From Stigonema ocellatum SAG 48.90 = DSM 106950 (GTDB lineage: Bacteria; Cyanobacteriota; Cyanobacteriia; Cyanobacteriales; Nostocaceae), in assembly GCA_016903675.1 (NCBI GenBank), contig JADQBA010000034.1, positions 4,178 to 68,177 on the forward strand: DNA of 64,000 nt. Reading direction: 5' to 3'. Shown here one piece after another: positions 1 through 8,067 of the stretch. Each line of letters starts with the position of its first letter. Position 1 is the first letter of the stretch. A program made the position numbers and the translations under genes. The notes under the pieces are model-generated. The model was not told the DNA's origin and searched no databases. It saw only the letters and a program-made list of their open reading frames with translations.

Positions 1-1490
1 GTAACATTATTCAGCAACAAATTGAGCAATACGACGACCAAGTCAAAGTGAAGAACGTTGGTACCGTCCTGCAAGTGGGTGACGGTATTGCCCGCATCTA
101 TGGTCTAGATAAGGTCATGGCAAGCGAGCTATTAGAATTTGAAGACGGCACAGTTGGCATCGCCCAGAACTTGGAAGAAGATAACGTGGGTGCGGTGCTA
201 ATGGGTGAAGGTCTTGAGATTCAAGAAGGCAGTACCGTGACCGCCACAGGCAGAATCGCTCAGATACCAGTGGGAGAAGCCCTCGTTGGACGAGTTGTGG
301 ATGCTTTAGGTCGTCCAATTGATGGTAAAGGAGATATCAAGACCACAGAAACCCGTTTGCTTGAATCTCCAGCGCCTGGTATTGTAGCACGTCGGTCTGT
401 ACACGAACCAATGCAAACTGGCATCACAGCTATCGACGCGATGATTCCTGTGGGTCGCGGTCAGCGGGAGTTGATTATTGGCGATCGCCAAACCGGAAAA
501 ACTGCCATCGCCATCGACACGATCATCAACCAAAAACAAGAAGATGTCATCTGTGTCTACGTCGCCATTGGACAAAAAGCTTCCACTGTGGCTAGTGTGG
601 TACAGACATTGCAGGACAAAGGCGCAATGGACTACACCATTGTTGTTGCCGCCAGCGCCAGTGAACCCGCTACCCTGCAATACTTGGCTCCTTACGCTGG
701 AGCAACAATAGCTGAGTACTTTATGTACAAAGGCAAAGCTACCCTGGTAATCTATGATGACCTCTCTAAGCAGGCTCAGGCTTATCGCCAAATGTCCCTG
801 CTGTTGCGTCGTCCCCCCGGACGGGAAGCTTATCCTGGAGATGTGTTCTATATCCACTCCCGCTTGTTGGAACGGGCAGCTAAGCTGAGTGATGAACTAG
901 GTAAAGGTAGCATGACAGCTCTGCCGATTATCGAAACTCAAGCAGGTGACGTGTCTGCTTACATCCCTACCAACGTGATTTCCATTACTGACGGTCAGAT
1001 ATTCCTGTCGTCCGACCTGTTCAACTCTGGTGTCCGTCCAGCTGTAAACCCCGGTATTTCCGTGTCGCGGGTGGGTTCTGCTGCTCAAACCAAGGCGATG
1101 AAAAAAGTCGCAGGTAAGTTAAAGCTGGAACTAGCACAGTTTGATGACTTGCAAGCGTTCGCACAATTTGCCTCTGACCTTGATAAAGCAACTCAAGACC
1201 AGTTGGCACGGGGTCAGCGTTTACGGGAACTTCTCAAGCAACCTCAAAACTCACCCCTAGCGGTGTATGAGCAGGTAGCTGTTCTCTATGCTGGTCTTAA
1301 TGGTTACTTAGATGACATCCCAGCAGATAAAGTCACTACTTTCGCAGCCGGACTGCGAGAGTACTTGAAAACCAGCAAACCTCAGTACACTGAATCAGTA
1401 CAATCGAAAAAAGTACTAGGTGACGAAGAAGAAGGTGCTTTGAAGGAAGCAATTACCGAATACAAGAAGACCTTTAAGGCAACAGTGTAA
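1..1490 (+). CDS. atpA: ATP synthase F1 subunit alpha, 5' end outside window
   Basis: Alpha subunit of the F1 part of ATP synthase; with beta it forms the nucleotide-binding hexamer on the cytoplasmic face of the membrane. The reading frame is already open at base 3, so the N-terminus lies upstream; the GTG at 48 is an internal valine, not the start. The P-loop GDRQTGKT is encoded at 480-503, and the alpha-specific segment around SYxPTNVISITDGQ and the C-terminal helical domain are complete. atpG follows 130 bp downstream in the same direction, the usual cyanobacterial order at the end of the atpI-H-G-F-D-A-C operon. Nothing unusual in the protein. Confidence 0.98.
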   Translation, partial: NIIQQQIEQYDDQVKVKNVGTVLQVGDGIARIYGLDKVMASELLEFEDGTVGIAQNLEEDNVGAVLMGEGLEIQEGSTVTATGRIAQIPVGEALVGRVVDALGRPIDGKGDIKTTETRLLESPAPGIVARRSVHEPMQTGITAIDAMIPVGRGQRELIIGDRQTGKTAIAIDTIINQKQEDVICVYVAIGQKASTVASVVQTLQDKGAMDYTIVVAASASEPATLQYLAPYAGATIAEYFMYKGKATLVIYDDLSKQAQAYRQMSLLLRRPPGREAYPGDVFYIHSRLLERAAKLSDELGKGSMTALPIIETQAGDVSAYIPTNVISITDGQIFLSSDLFNSGVRPAVNPGISVSRVGSAAQTKAMKKVAGKLKLELAQFDDLQAFAQFASDLDKATQDQLARGQRLRELLKQPQNSPLAVYEQVAVLYAGLNGYLDDIPADKVTTFAAGLREYLKTSKPQYTESVQSKKVLGDEEEGALKEAITEYKKTFKATV

Positions 1491-1497
1491 AAAGTGA

Positions 1498-1617
1498 GGA
1501 GTTAGGAGTGAGGAATAAGGAATTGTTGGTTGTTAGTTAGTTGTCTTACCAAATAACTAACTTATTCCCCACTCCCCACTCCCCACTCCCCATGCCCCAC
1601 TCCCCACTCCTAACTAA
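1498..1617. repeat. Heptamer tandem repeat with hairpin potential between atpA and atpG
   Basis: Copies of the heptamer CCCCACT run from about 1566 to 1609, and a degenerate complementary arm (AGTTAGGAGTGAGGAATAAG) lies at about 1502-1521. The two arms can fold into a long imperfect hairpin inside the atp operon. This is the short tandemly repeated repetitive (STRR) type known from filamentous cyanobacteria. Confidence 0.8.
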
Positions 1618-1620
1618 ACT

Positions 1621-2568
1621 ATGGCAAATCTCAAATTCATACGCGATCGCATTCAGTCAGTCAAAAATACTAAGAAAATCACAGAAGCTATGCGGCTGGT
1701 GGCTGCTGCTAGAGTCCGTCGCGCCCAAGAACAGGTGCTATCCACCCGCCCCTTTGCCGATCGCCTAGCACAAGTGCTATACGGTTTGCAAACGCGTATG
1801 CGGTTTGAAGATGTAGACTTACCCCTACTGAAAAAACGGGAAGTTCGGTCAGTTGGGTTGCTGGTAATTTCAGGCGATCGAGGTTTGTGTGGCGGCTACA
1901 ACAATTACGTTATTAAGCGTGCCGAGAATCGCGCCAAGGAACTCCAGGCTGAAGGACTAGACTACAAATTCGTGCTGGTAGGACGTAAAGCCGTCCAGTA
2001 CTTCCAACGCCGCAACCAGCCCATTGATGCTACCTACACTGGCTTGGAGCAAATTCCCACCGCAAACGAAGCCACTAAGATTGCCGACCAACTACTTTCT
2101 TTGTTTCTGTCGGAAAAGGTAGACCGCATTGAGTTGGTCTACACCAGATTCGTCTCCTTAGTCAGTTCCCGCCCTGTGGTGCAAACCCTGCTTCCTCTTG
2201 ACACCCAAGGTCTAGAAACACCAGATGACGAAATTTTCCGCCTGACAACTCGTGGCGGTCAATTTGAAGTAACACGAGAGAAAGTGACTTCCCCAGTCCG
2301 CGCTTTACCCCGCGACATGATTTTTGAGCAAGACCCAGTGCAGATTCTTGATTCTCTCCTACCTCTGTATCTGAGTAACCAACTCTTGCGGGCGCTGCAA
2401 GAATCTGCTGCTAGTGAACTAGCAGCGCGGATGACAGCCATGAGTAACGCCAGCGAAAACGCCGCTGAACTCATTCGCAACCTGACGCTGTCTTACAACA
2501 AAGCACGCCAAGCTGCTATTACCCAGGAAATTCTGGAGGTTGTTGGTGGTGCTGAGGCGCTAACTTAA
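1621..2568 (+). CDS. atpG: ATP synthase F1 subunit gamma
   Basis: Central rotor stalk of F1-ATPase, called atpC in cyanobacterial operon nomenclature. The 315-residue length fits the cyanobacterial form, which carries an insertion of about 35-40 residues compared with other bacteria (here roughly residues 195-235). That insertion lacks the regulatory cysteine pair of chloroplast gamma, as expected for cyanobacteria. The N-terminal helix (MANLKFIRDRIQSVKNTKKI) and the C-terminal helix ending in EVVGGAEAL are both intact. It starts at the first ATG after the CCCCACT repeat; no strong Shine-Dalgarno is visible, so translation may be coupled to atpA through the hairpin. It is the last gene of the operon here. 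Confidence 0.98.
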   Translation: MANLKFIRDRIQSVKNTKKITEAMRLVAAARVRRAQEQVLSTRPFADRLAQVLYGLQTRMRFEDVDLPLLKKREVRSVGLLVISGDRGLCGGYNNYVIKRAENRAKELQAEGLDYKFVLVGRKAVQYFQRRNQPIDATYTGLEQIPTANEATKIADQLLSLFLSEKVDRIELVYTRFVSLVSSRPVVQTLLPLDTQGLETPDDEIFRLTTRGGQFEVTREKVTSPVRALPRDMIFEQDPVQILDSLLPLYLSNQLLRALQESAASELAARMTAMSNASENAAELIRNLTLSYNKARQAAITQEILEVVGGAEALT

Positions 2569-2572
2569 ATTA

Positions 2573-2752
2573 GTTGTTGGGTGTTGGGTGTTAGTTGTTG
2601 GGTGTTGGGTGTTGGGTGTTGGGTGTTGGGTGTTGGGTGTTGGGTGTTAGTTGGTACCAAACACCTCTTCCCCAAACACCAATCACCTCTTCCCCAATCA
2701 CCAAACAACAAACACCAATCACCTCTTCCCCAATCACCAAACAACTAAACCA
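2573..2752. repeat. TTGGGTG heptamer array plus 36-bp tandem duplication
   Basis: Around ten copies of TTGGGTG, interrupted by TTAG spacers, run from 2577 to 2650. They are followed by a CACCAA-rich arm in which a unit of about 36 bp is present twice (about 2679-2750). The arms are roughly complementary, so the block could form a long hairpin between atpG and ssrA. No open reading frame of interest. Confidence 0.8.
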
Positions 2753-2784
2753 TAACAAGAGTGGCACATTTTAAAATAGCGCAT

Positions 2785-2790
2785 TATAAT
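2785..2790 (+). promoter_or_regulatory. Probable -10 box of ssrA
   Basis: A perfect TATAAT lies 19 bp upstream of the mature tmRNA 5' end, leaving room for a short leader removed by RNase P. The -35 region (about 2762-2767, TGGCAC) is a weak match. Assigned by position and sequence only. Confidence 0.5.
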
Positions 2791-2808
2791 TGGGAATATA
2801 AACTACAT

Positions 2809-3188
2809 GGGGCTTTAACGGTTTCGACGTGGTGGCGAAAGCTGCTCTGTGATTCAGGTCGAGAGTGAGTCTCCTCTCGAAAATCAAAGGCTCAAACAAC
2901 AGTAAATGCGAACAACATCGTATCCTTCAAGCGCGTGGCAGTAGCTGCCTAACAACCTCTAGTAGGTCCGCTTGTCTATAGTTTGACTCCGTTAAGGACT
3001 ATAGACCAACCCCAACGGATGCTCTAGCAAGTGTTCTCTGGGTGGCTTGCTAGCTAAGACTTAACCAGAGCATCCTACCGTTCGGGATAAAGAACGTTTC
3101 CCGCCTTGAGGATCAGATAGGCTAAACCTGTGAACGAGCGGGGGGTCAATACCCATTGCGGACATGGGTTCAATTCCCATAAGCTCCA
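2809..3188 (+). ncRNA. ssrA: Transfer-messenger RNA (tmRNA, one-piece)
   Basis: Rescues stalled ribosomes by trans-translation and tags the unfinished protein for proteolysis. The 5' end GGGGCTTTAACGGTTTCGACG is the classical tmRNA start, and it pairs with AAGCTCC at 3181-3187 to make the tRNA-like acceptor stem; discriminator base A is 3188. CCA is not encoded and must be added afterwards. The T-arm sequence GGTTCAATTCC sits just before the 3' end. The tag reading frame is at 2908-2952. About 380 nt, a normal length for a one-piece cyanobacterial tmRNA. Its own promoter-like -10 box and a terminator hairpin bracket it. Confidence 0.97.
2908..2952 (+). other. tmRNA tag-peptide reading frame
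   Basis: Resume codon GCG followed by codons reading ANNIVSFKRVAVAA and a TAA stop. The ANN start and the small hydrophobic AVAA end are what ClpXP/ClpAP-type recognition needs. The tag is 14 residues plus the alanine carried by the tmRNA itself. Confidence 0.9.
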
Positions 3189-3208
3189 TATTTAGGTATA
3201 CAACGGCA

Positions 3209-3250
3209 AATTCACCTGATAATTTTATATTCAGGTGAATTTTGTTTTTT
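3209..3250 (+). terminator. Rho-independent terminator of ssrA
   Basis: Perfect 11-bp inverted repeat (AATTCACCTGA at 3209-3219 and its complement at 3231-3241) followed by TTGTTTTTT. It ends directly at the ATG of the next gene. Confidence 0.8.
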
Positions 3251-4300
3251 ATGGGCGAATCAAAAGTAGTTGTGACTTGTCAAAACCCTGCTTGTAGCAA
3301 GGAATTTATTAAACGACTCGCTGAGTTTAAGAGGAGTGAACGGTTAGGAAGACCACATTTTTGCTCTAAATCATGTTATGGAAAGTTTAAAGGTTTAGTT
3401 AATTTTGGAGACAAGGTTAATAAAGATACTTCCTATTTAAGGGACATAATTAGGCAGGATAATTTCTCTCCGTTTCGATACCACTTGAGAGTGATGAGAA
3501 AGTCTGCAAAACACAGAGAGCAAGAATGCTCTGTTATCTTAGCGGACTTAAAGCTATTGTGGGAAACACAAAAAGGTATTTGTCCTTACACAGGCTGGAA
3601 CTTGGTTCTTTTGCCTTGCACTACTCATTACGAAAATACCCCTTTAACAACTAACAGAGCTAGTGTAGATCGCATAGATTCTTCTAAAGGTTATACGGTA
3701 AATAACATACAATTTGTGGCTGTCATTGCTAATTTTGCTAAAAATGCTTTCACTGAAGAAGAGCTAATAAACTTTTGTCATGATGTTTATAAATACAGAA
3801 ACCAAAGAATTTATTTCAATATTTGGTTGCGGTATGAATCCCCCTACTCATCTTCCCTATCCCCAGTCCCTAGTCCCCATGCCCCTAATCCCCACGACCT
3901 GGGGGCCCCGAGTTCCCCAATCCCCTTTTCAATAAATCATCGTAGAGATGAACACTCGCCTTTTCGCCAGCATCTTAAATTGGCAAGAAGACGAATGAAA
4001 ACTCATGGAAGGGAATGCACTATCACTCTGGAATATTTAAAGGAACTATGGGAAAGGCAGAGCGGAAGATGCCCTTATACTGGATGGGAGTTAGATAATC
4101 CTGAAACAACTGCTCATTGGGATGTGTATGAACTACACCCTAAGAGAGCGAGTTTAGATAGGATAGATTCTTCTGTTGGCTATGTGCCAGGAAATGTTCA
4201 ATTTGTCAGTGTAATCGCTAACTTTGGCAAGAGAGATTTTCCAGAAGAAAAACTTTTAGAATTCTGTCAAGCGGTGGTTGACTTCAGATTGATGGGCTAA
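3251..4300 (+). CDS. Duplicated HNH-nuclease-like protein with N-terminal zinc-finger
   Basis: No named family is certain. The protein (349 residues from the ATG at 3251) has an N-terminal CX4C...CX3C pattern (C10, C15, C38, C42), likely a zinc finger. Two copies of one domain of about 104 residues follow, residues 73-176 and 236-339. Each copy has SPFRxHL, CPYTGW, RAS(V/L)DRIDSS, GY, N(I/V)QFV and VIANF in the same order. CPYTG followed by DRID and GY...N resembles HNH-type nucleases of phages and mobile introns, so DNA cleavage is an inference. Residues 197-227 between the copies are Ser/Pro-rich and encoded by a tandem repeat. A TTG start at 3242 is possible but falls in the ssrA terminator. 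Confidence 0.7.
   Translation: MGESKVVVTCQNPACSKEFIKRLAEFKRSERLGRPHFCSKSCYGKFKGLVNFGDKVNKDTSYLRDIIRQDNFSPFRYHLRVMRKSAKHREQECSVILADLKLLWETQKGICPYTGWNLVLLPCTTHYENTPLTTNRASVDRIDSSKGYTVNNIQFVAVIANFAKNAFTEEELINFCHDVYKYRNQRIYFNIWLRYESPYSSSLSPVPSPHAPNPHDLGAPSSPIPFSINHRRDEHSPFRQHLKLARRRMKTHGRECTITLEYLKELWERQSGRCPYTGWELDNPETTAHWDVYELHPKRASLDRIDSSVGYVPGNVQFVSVIANFGKRDFPEEKLLEFCQAVVDFRLMG
3838..3932. repeat. Translated tandem repeat forming the inter-domain linker
   Basis: Degenerate units of the CCCCAnnCCCTA type, typical of intergenic STRR blocks in this window, lie in frame between the two copies of the HNH-like domain and are translated as a Ser/Pro/His-rich linker. Confidence 0.75.
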
Positions 4301-4355
4301 TTTGATGTTCCGACAGTTGCATATCTAGTATTTTTTCAAGCAAGTTTTGCTCATT

Positions 4356-4404
4356 GTAGTAAGCACTTTAGTGCTTAGAAAATAAGGACTAAAGTCCTTA
4401 CTAC
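4356..4404. repeat. Double palindrome GTAGTAAG...CTTACTAC
   Basis: Outer arms GTAGTAAG and CTTACTAC enclose two smaller palindromes (AAGCACTTTAGTGCTT and AAGGACTAAAGTCCTT). This is a dispersed cyanobacterial palindrome type, not a gene. Confidence 0.7.
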
Positions 4405-4442
4405 GAACTTACTTACACATCAATTATAACTTGACAGACTAC

Positions 4443-4664
4443 TATAGCAATCCTCCGCAGATTTTTGAAATATACGTAGGGTGGGCACTGCCCACCACAT
4501 CCGGGTTATGGTGGGCAGTGCCCACCCTACACTACTTAAAATTTTTCATGAATGATTTAGGATTCCTATATAGCAATCTTATTTGAGATCCGAACACCTC
4601 AAGTAGCCCCTAGGAAACCGAGTTTCTCTGCGTTCACGAATCCTCCACGGATTGCTATAGCTGG
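4443..4664. repeat. Mosaic repeat of the TATAGCAATCC family, two copies in tandem
   Basis: The first unit (4443-4570) has ends TATAGCAATCCT and AGGATTCCTATA and carries an inner inverted repeat, GTAGGGTGGGCACTGCCCACC (4476-4496) and its complement (4510-4530). A second unit (about 4571-4664) has the same ends and contains a GAAACCGAGTTTCT palindrome. Related units with the same ends occur at 9603, 30210, 33594, 37339, 37842 and 52700. Confidence 0.8.
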
Positions 4665-5059
4665 AGTACAGAAATTGGCTCAGTCTCTGTTGCTCTGACC
4701 TTGTTGCTCAGCTTACCACCACATAGTGTGTTTCTTCAGAGTCACCCATTTCCTAAATTAAATAGATACAACGGTAGCAAAATTTATGCTTTTTGCTACA
4801 AATTAATTGACAAACATAATATGTTTATGACAATCTTTAATTAAGAATATATGCTAAAAATAATGACTGTGATCTTATAATTACATTTTTTTAAATTAAG
4901 CATGAATAAAATATTTTTACTCAAAAAAATGTCAAATAGAAATATTTGCTACAAAGTTAATTTCAGACAAAATAAAATTTATGACAACTTTATAAAACTA
5001 AATATGAGAAAAATAAAAGCAGAAAAGAAAACTAATAATATGCACAAGGTAGACGACTG
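4665..5059. other. Long AT-rich leader upstream of the flavodiiron gene
   Basis: About 400 bp without a gene, strongly AT-rich from 4750. It holds an imperfect direct repeat of about 55 bp: TTTGCTACAAATTAATT from about 4793 and TTTGCTACAAAGTTAATTT from about 4945, each followed by TTTATGACAA. This is likely a promoter/leader region; no standard promoter is clear. Confidence 0.5.
4774..4799. promoter_or_regulatory. Inverted repeat upstream of the flavodiiron gene
   Basis: Perfect 9-bp arms, GTAGCAAAA (4774-4782) and TTTTGCTAC (4791-4799), separated by 8 bp. It could be an operator or part of the direct-repeat leader. It does not fit the NtcA consensus GTAN8TAC. Confidence 0.3.
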
Positions 5060-5461
5060 ATGGTAGCTCTCACAGAGAACGCTCAAAAACGGCTAACTAT
5101 ACAAACTGTCGAAATTGCTCCTAACATAACGGCAATTCGCTCTCTTGACTGGGACCGCGATCGCTTCGACATCGAATTTGGACTACAAAACGGTACCACC
5201 TATAACTCATATTTAATTAAAGGAGACCGGATAGCTTTAGTTGATACCTCTCATACCAAATTTCGCGACCTGTATTTAGAAACCCTCAAAAGCCTCGTCA
5301 ACCCGAAGGCGATTGATTACGTAATTGTAAGTCATACAGAGCCAGACCATAGTGGCTTAGTTGAAGACGTTCTCCAGTTAGCTCCCAGAGCCACCGTCTT
5401 AGCGTCAAAAGTTGCGCTCCAGTTTTTGGAAAACCTGGTACAAGCCACGTTTATAGTGTAA
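5060..5461 (+). pseudogene. Flavodiiron protein (Flv3-type), N-terminal part only, interrupted
   Basis: Flavodiiron proteins reduce oxygen with electrons from photosynthesis or respiration; heterocysts use special copies to protect nitrogenase. This frame gives the start of the metallo-beta-lactamase-like domain, including iron-ligand motif HTEPDH (H92, E94, D96, H97), so it belongs to the branch with canonical ligands (Flv3/Flv2-like). After about residue 128 (FLENLV, base 5440) the family sequence stops, and five unrelated codons lead to a stop. A full protein would be about 570 residues. The missing flavodiiron, flavodoxin and flavin-reductase parts are nowhere in the window. A serine recombinase begins 35 bp later in the same direction, which points to a DNA interruption element rather than simple decay. 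Confidence 0.88.
5436..5460. other. Presumed left junction (recombination site) of an interruption element
   Basis: The flavodiiron coding similarity breaks at about 5440, just after the codons for LENLV. If the element is excisable, a short core sequence around here should be repeated at the far end, where the gene resumes. The core itself cannot be defined from one junction. Confidence 0.45.
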
Positions 5462-5496
5462 AGTAAGTTTTGTAATGGTTACATGGCTTATGTTCT

Positions 5497-7083
5497 ATGG
5501 ATTCTAGCGATTTTGAGTCTTGGGGCTATGCGAGAGTATCGACCGACGAGCAAGCGCAGGACAAAGACGCGCTTCTCAACCAAATGCAGCGTTTGCGGAA
5601 TGCTGGTGCTAATAAAATCTTCTTTGATATCGACAAACGTACCAAGCATGACCGCAAGGGTCTGTTGAACTTAATTAAAGCAGTCCAGGAACTCCCGGTT
5701 AACCACAATATCAAATTCTTAAAATTTACGCGATTAGATAGAGTCGCAGCATCACAAGTCATCTTTTACAAACTTATCAGTGAACTTCAAAAGAAAAAGA
5801 TTAAACCAGTGGCTATTGATGACCCATTCGACTTGGATTCAGTTGGGGGAGAACTGACGGTTGATATTCGCTTAGACGTAGCCAAGCATGAGGTTAAGAT
5901 GCTGGGTTTGCGAATTCGTAAGGAGCGGGAACTCCGGCGCAAAGAAAAGAAAAGTAATTTTTCTGCCCCGTTTGGTTACAAAGTTGAAGATAACAAATAC
6001 GTTTTTAATAATGACAAATGTATTTGTATCATTGATAAAAAGCAAGAGTTCTCGGTGGTTGAAGTTGCACAACTTATATTAAAAATATTTTATCAGGTTG
6101 GTAGCTGCACACAAACAGTTAAAAGATTAAATGAGTTCTTTGGTATAAGTTCAAAATGCTCGGAAAAATATGTCAAAAAATCAGGTAATTACTCAATTGA
6201 TGAAGAGGATACACTCACCCAAAAAACATTAAAGAAAAAAGTAGATGAAAAGTCTAATGCTGGGTTGCGTTACCCATACTCAGGACTGAGATGGACGACA
6301 ACTGGCATTCGAGATTGGTTAACTAATCCAGTGCTGGCTGGTGGTACTCCTTATGGCACGGTTAAGGAAAATGGGAATAAAAAGTCTTTTGATGAAATCA
6401 ACGTTTTTTGGAACACCCATGACGAACAGGCGTTAATTACATTTCAACAGCACCAAGAAATTAAAGAAATTATCCGTGGGAACCGAAAGAATGCGTGGGC
6501 ATCCTATGGCGATCGCGATCCACAAAAACTTAATATCTTCCAAGGTCTGATATTTTGTGCAAAGTGCAACGCTAAATTTGTTAAGGTTGCAACGTATCAA
6601 AGCAAAGACGGCAAGTTAAAATCATACTACCAATGCACCTATTACCTGAAAAGTGGTATGTGCCAGCATAAAAATGCCATTACCAACTTTGAGTTGGAAG
6701 AGCAAATTGTTGAATTTCTCGTCAGAGAGGCTGAGCGCCTTTCATTACTGGGGGAACAAACCAGCACGCCTGTAACCGAAAGTAAAGAATTACTGGAATT
6801 GCGATCGCAACTCCAAGCTCTTGAATGTATTCCTGGTAACAACCCTGCTATTGAGACTGCCAAAGAGGGGCTGCGCTGGCAAATTACTGAGTTGCTCTCT
6901 TGTGGAGAAAGAACCAATCAGGCGGTACTCATCAGCCGAGAAAGGATTATAGCTGCATTCCGCAACAGGGATTTTTGGAAAGGGATACAGAACCCTGTGG
7001 ATAAAAAACGCCTGCTGCGTGAGTGCATTATGTGTGCGGTTGTGGATGAAGGGAAAGTGGTAGAGGTCAGGCTGCGGATTTAG
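5497..7083 (+). CDS. Large serine recombinase (XisF-like)
   Basis: Site-specific recombinase of 528 residues. The N-terminal resolvase domain begins with YARVSTDEQ, with the catalytic serine at residue 15; RLDRVAAS near residues 79-86 is the second conserved block. A recombinase domain (about residues 155-300) is followed by a zinc ribbon (CxxC from about residue 354 plus a second Cys pair) and a coiled tail. Size and order fit large serine recombinases such as XisF, which excises the fdxN element in heterocysts. It lies at the broken end of a flavodiiron gene, in the same orientation, as expected for an interruption element that carries its own excisase. No xisH/xisI-like partner is seen nearby. 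The start is the ATG at 5497; there is no clear Shine-Dalgarno. Confidence 0.92.
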   Translation: MDSSDFESWGYARVSTDEQAQDKDALLNQMQRLRNAGANKIFFDIDKRTKHDRKGLLNLIKAVQELPVNHNIKFLKFTRLDRVAASQVIFYKLISELQKKKIKPVAIDDPFDLDSVGGELTVDIRLDVAKHEVKMLGLRIRKERELRRKEKKSNFSAPFGYKVEDNKYVFNNDKCICIIDKKQEFSVVEVAQLILKIFYQVGSCTQTVKRLNEFFGISSKCSEKYVKKSGNYSIDEEDTLTQKTLKKKVDEKSNAGLRYPYSGLRWTTTGIRDWLTNPVLAGGTPYGTVKENGNKKSFDEINVFWNTHDEQALITFQQHQEIKEIIRGNRKNAWASYGDRDPQKLNIFQGLIFCAKCNAKFVKVATYQSKDGKLKSYYQCTYYLKSGMCQHKNAITNFELEEQIVEFLVREAERLSLLGEQTSTPVTESKELLELRSQLQALECIPGNNPAIETAKEGLRWQITELLSCGERTNQAVLISRERIIAAFRNRDFWKGIQNPVDKKRLLRECIMCAVVDEGKVVEVRLRI

Positions 7084-7225
7084 ATAACTTTCACTGCTCA
7101 TTTCACCCCGTATCTAAGGAACCACAATTACATCAGCTATGGATTGATTCAAAAAATTCACAAATCGTGAAGGTCTCCCCTAAAGATTCTCCTGGTAATT
7201 GTTCGAGTAACGTGAAAGATAAACC

Positions 7226-7666
7226 CTACTCATCACCTTCCACATTTTCTGGTGGATGTAAATTTGCACTCCTCAATAAACCGCGTAAATTGACAACACC
7301 AAAGCGATTCAAACGCAAAGCTTCAACCGTTGCTCGACCACAAGGAGTTTTACCAATCACCTGTGTAAAATCATCACTCCAGCTAAAATGCTCGCTCCAA
7401 AATTGCTGCCGAGGATTATATAATGCAATTTTTTCTGCCGTTTCTGGATCGGTTGCCTGTGTTTTGGCATGTTTATGACCATTGCAGCCAACGCAACTCC
7501 AAGCAAGATTTTCTAAAACTGCTTCCCCACCTGCTTTTCGGGGTTTTATATGCTCAACCGTAAAACTCTCCGTGGCAAATTGCTCGGAACAACGACAATA
7601 CTCGCAGTAGCCACGGGCACGAGCAGCAACAATACGCCTCATTGATTCTGGGGTTCGCTCTGACAT
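7226..7666 (-). CDS. HNH endonuclease family protein
   Basis: Small 146-residue protein with a standard HNH core near the N-terminus: CEYC, then VEHIKPRKAGG, then ENLAWSCVGCNGHK. This is a zinc-bound beta-beta-alpha metal nuclease fold. Its start codon overlaps the stop of the upstream gene (TAATG at 7666), so the two are translationally coupled. Such two-gene pairs of a small helical protein and an HNH protein are common in filamentous cyanobacteria. Whether it cuts DNA in defence, in mobility or as a toxin cannot be told from sequence. Confidence 0.85.
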   Translation of the reverse strand: MSERTPESMRRIVAARARGYCEYCRCSEQFATESFTVEHIKPRKAGGEAVLENLAWSCVGCNGHKHAKTQATDPETAEKIALYNPRQQFWSEHFSWSDDFTQVIGKTPCGRATVEALRLNRFGVVNLRGLLRSANLHPPENVEGDE

Positions 7667-8067
7667 TAGGCTACGTTGCTGTGTGTAGGCAAGAACTCGT
7701 TAATTAGCACTTTCAAATCAACCTGACGAAATTGAGCCAGTTTTATCAATGCTTCTGCACGTTCAGCATCTTGTTGTTCGACGCGCTCAACGTACATTAG
7801 TAGCTCTTGATGCTCTGTGTCTGTAATGACTCCCATCTCGTTTTGCTGACGCAGATAAGCCAATCTATCTTGTTCTTCGGAAGACAGACGGCGTTGAATA
7901 ATTTGAAGCAAAGCGGCTTCGCTGACGGACGGCTTTGGTGCTTCTGATACGTGTAAAGCCTCCTGAGAAAGGGCTGACAAAAATTTAAGAGCCTTTACTA
8001 AAGATTCTTCTGGTAATTGTTCGAGTAAAGCGATCGCTCTAGTACGAATTTCTGTAGGTGCAGCCAT
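7666..8067 (-). CDS. Small helical protein, partner of the HNH gene
   Basis: 133 residues, not assigned to a function. The first third (ALLEQLPEESLVKALKFLSAL) resembles the helical N-terminus of many cyanobacterial small antitoxin-like or DUF2281-like proteins. The remainder is charged and probably helical. It is the first gene of a two-gene unit with the HNH protein, and the shared TAATG suggests constant stoichiometry. An antitoxin or accessory-subunit role is only a guess from gene order. Confidence 0.65.
   Translation of the reverse strand: MAAPTEIRTRAIALLEQLPEESLVKALKFLSALSQEALHVSEAPKPSVSEAALLQIIQRRLSSEEQDRLAYLRQQNEMGVITDTEHQELLMYVERVEQQDAERAEALIKLAQFRQVDLKVLINEFLPTHSNVA

Noticed and set aside
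306..857. 183-codon frame on the minus strand inside atpA
   Set aside because: Antisense shadow of a strongly conserved gene.
2573..2752. CRISPR-like look of the TTGGGTG array and the duplicated 36-bp unit
   Set aside because: No spacers of constant length between repeats and no cas genes; the units are directly adjacent.
3121..3188. Separate tRNA gene suggested by a GGTTCAATTCC loop
   Set aside because: It is the tRNA-like 3' end of the tmRNA; no other tRNA cloverleaf was found in the window.
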